Source of the DNA: Vanessa cardui
Taxonomy: Eukaryota; Arthropoda; Insecta; Lepidoptera; Nymphalidae
NCBI RefSeq assembly: GCF_905220365.1
Contig: NC_061146.1
Location: forward strand, 9,241,538 to 9,305,537
DNA: 64,000 nt
Direction: 5' to 3'
Position numbers and translations under genes: made by a program. Each line of letters begins with the position of its first letter. Positions within the stretch are counted from its first letter, which is position 1. Under the pieces are notes generated by a model. It was not told the origin of the DNA. It saw nothing but the letters and a program-made list of their open reading frames with translations, and ran no database searches. Of the stretch, positions 63,406 through 64,000 are shown in pieces.

Positions 63406-64000
63406 GGCCAGGTTCAAATCTGAGACAGCACCTTCACACTATCTATGACAATAGAACCTCATATAAATAAACAGTTAGTTTGTCAATTTATAATAATTAC
63501 TTAGATTTCATGGCTGTACCGCCGTCAGAAAAAATCTTGGAATAATATATTGTATGATATTGCAATGCTTAGTATTAGTTAAGGCTTTGCGGCTCATCTA
63601 ACTAATTCGTAATGTATTCTCTATCTTATCCCAAGTGCACAATTTGTAAGGACAAATTTAAGTATGTGTATATATATATGTAGCACTTTCTCTATTTATA
63701 ACATCTCTAAACAAAGAAAAAGGAAATATAAAAAAAGAACTATCAGTGTGAGCCTCAACTTCCAAGAATACGGTTACCTCAAAGTCCAGCAAATATTACA
63801 TATATGATTATACATAGCAACACCGGCCAAGTAACTAGTCTATTACTGGCTCCTTGATAATTTTAATAAAATAATATTTAATTTAAGAATATAATACGAC
63901 AATATTGTAAATTAGTAGTGCTTAAGTAATCTGTGACCGGAAAAACAATTAATTTGATGAAGAAAACACTTAATATGAAATACAATTCGACATTTAAAGT
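63406..64000. other. No recognisable feature
   Basis: AT-rich to the window end. A short ccaggttcaaatctgag at 63408 could be a stray B-box-like trace. Confidence 0.4.

Noticed and set aside
1..64000. CRISPR arrays, operons or prokaryotic signals
   Set aside because: Repeats are dispersed and eukaryotic in type. No regularly spaced short repeats, operons or Shine-Dalgarno-led genes are present.

Overview
The window looks like repeat-packed, AT-rich nuclear DNA of a lepidopteran insect, most likely a butterfly. The main evidence is about thirty copies of a tRNA-derived SINE that resembles the Metulj SINEs of nymphalid butterflies. Other families I associate with Lepidoptera are also present: Helitron-like fragments, RTE-type LINE ends with (ATG)n tails, and a 280-bp dispersed repeat called REP1 here. 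Family names other than Metulj, RTE, CR1/Jockey, Helitron and MITE are working labels of mine.

No complete host protein-coding gene is visible. The only long intact coding unit is a non-LTR retrotransposon at about 40.46-44.91 kb. Its ORF1 has a PHD finger, a coiled coil and a basic C-terminal domain. Its ORF2 has an endonuclease and a reverse transcriptase with all catalytic motifs present. A second LINE survives only as a C-terminal piece at 7.96-8.66 kb. The other short open frames mostly fall inside repeats.

Layout: 0-10 kb holds SINE-A, REP1, SINE-B, a LINE remnant nested in a MITE, and a possible recursive splice site at 6669/6670. 10-22 kb holds nested SINE/Helitron/REP1 insertions, a CA/CG microsatellite, and a palindromic element with a hammerhead-like core at 18.8 kb. 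22-36 kb has sparser decayed repeats, a perfect 24-bp hairpin at 28.6 kb, and an array of alternating GAA/TTC units resembling a heat-shock element at 35.46 kb. 36-45 kb carries decayed SINEs and the intact LINE. 45-56 kb carries three copies of a TA-flanked MITE (MITE-T), further MITE-N copies, and a second palindromic element. 56-64 kb returns to SINE/REP1 DNA and contains a 42-nt candidate microexon with strong splice sites at 61162-61203.

Many insertions are nested with readable target-site duplications, so relative ages can be ordered: SINE-A into REP1, MITE-N, Helitron and another SINE-A; LINE into MITE-N; MITE-N into Helitron; LINE tail into SINE-A and SINE-B. The microexon and the recursive-splice candidate are both on the + strand. 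One reading is that the whole window lies inside a giant intron of a + strand host gene; this is inference. Intervals not listed are AT-rich DNA in which I recognise nothing.
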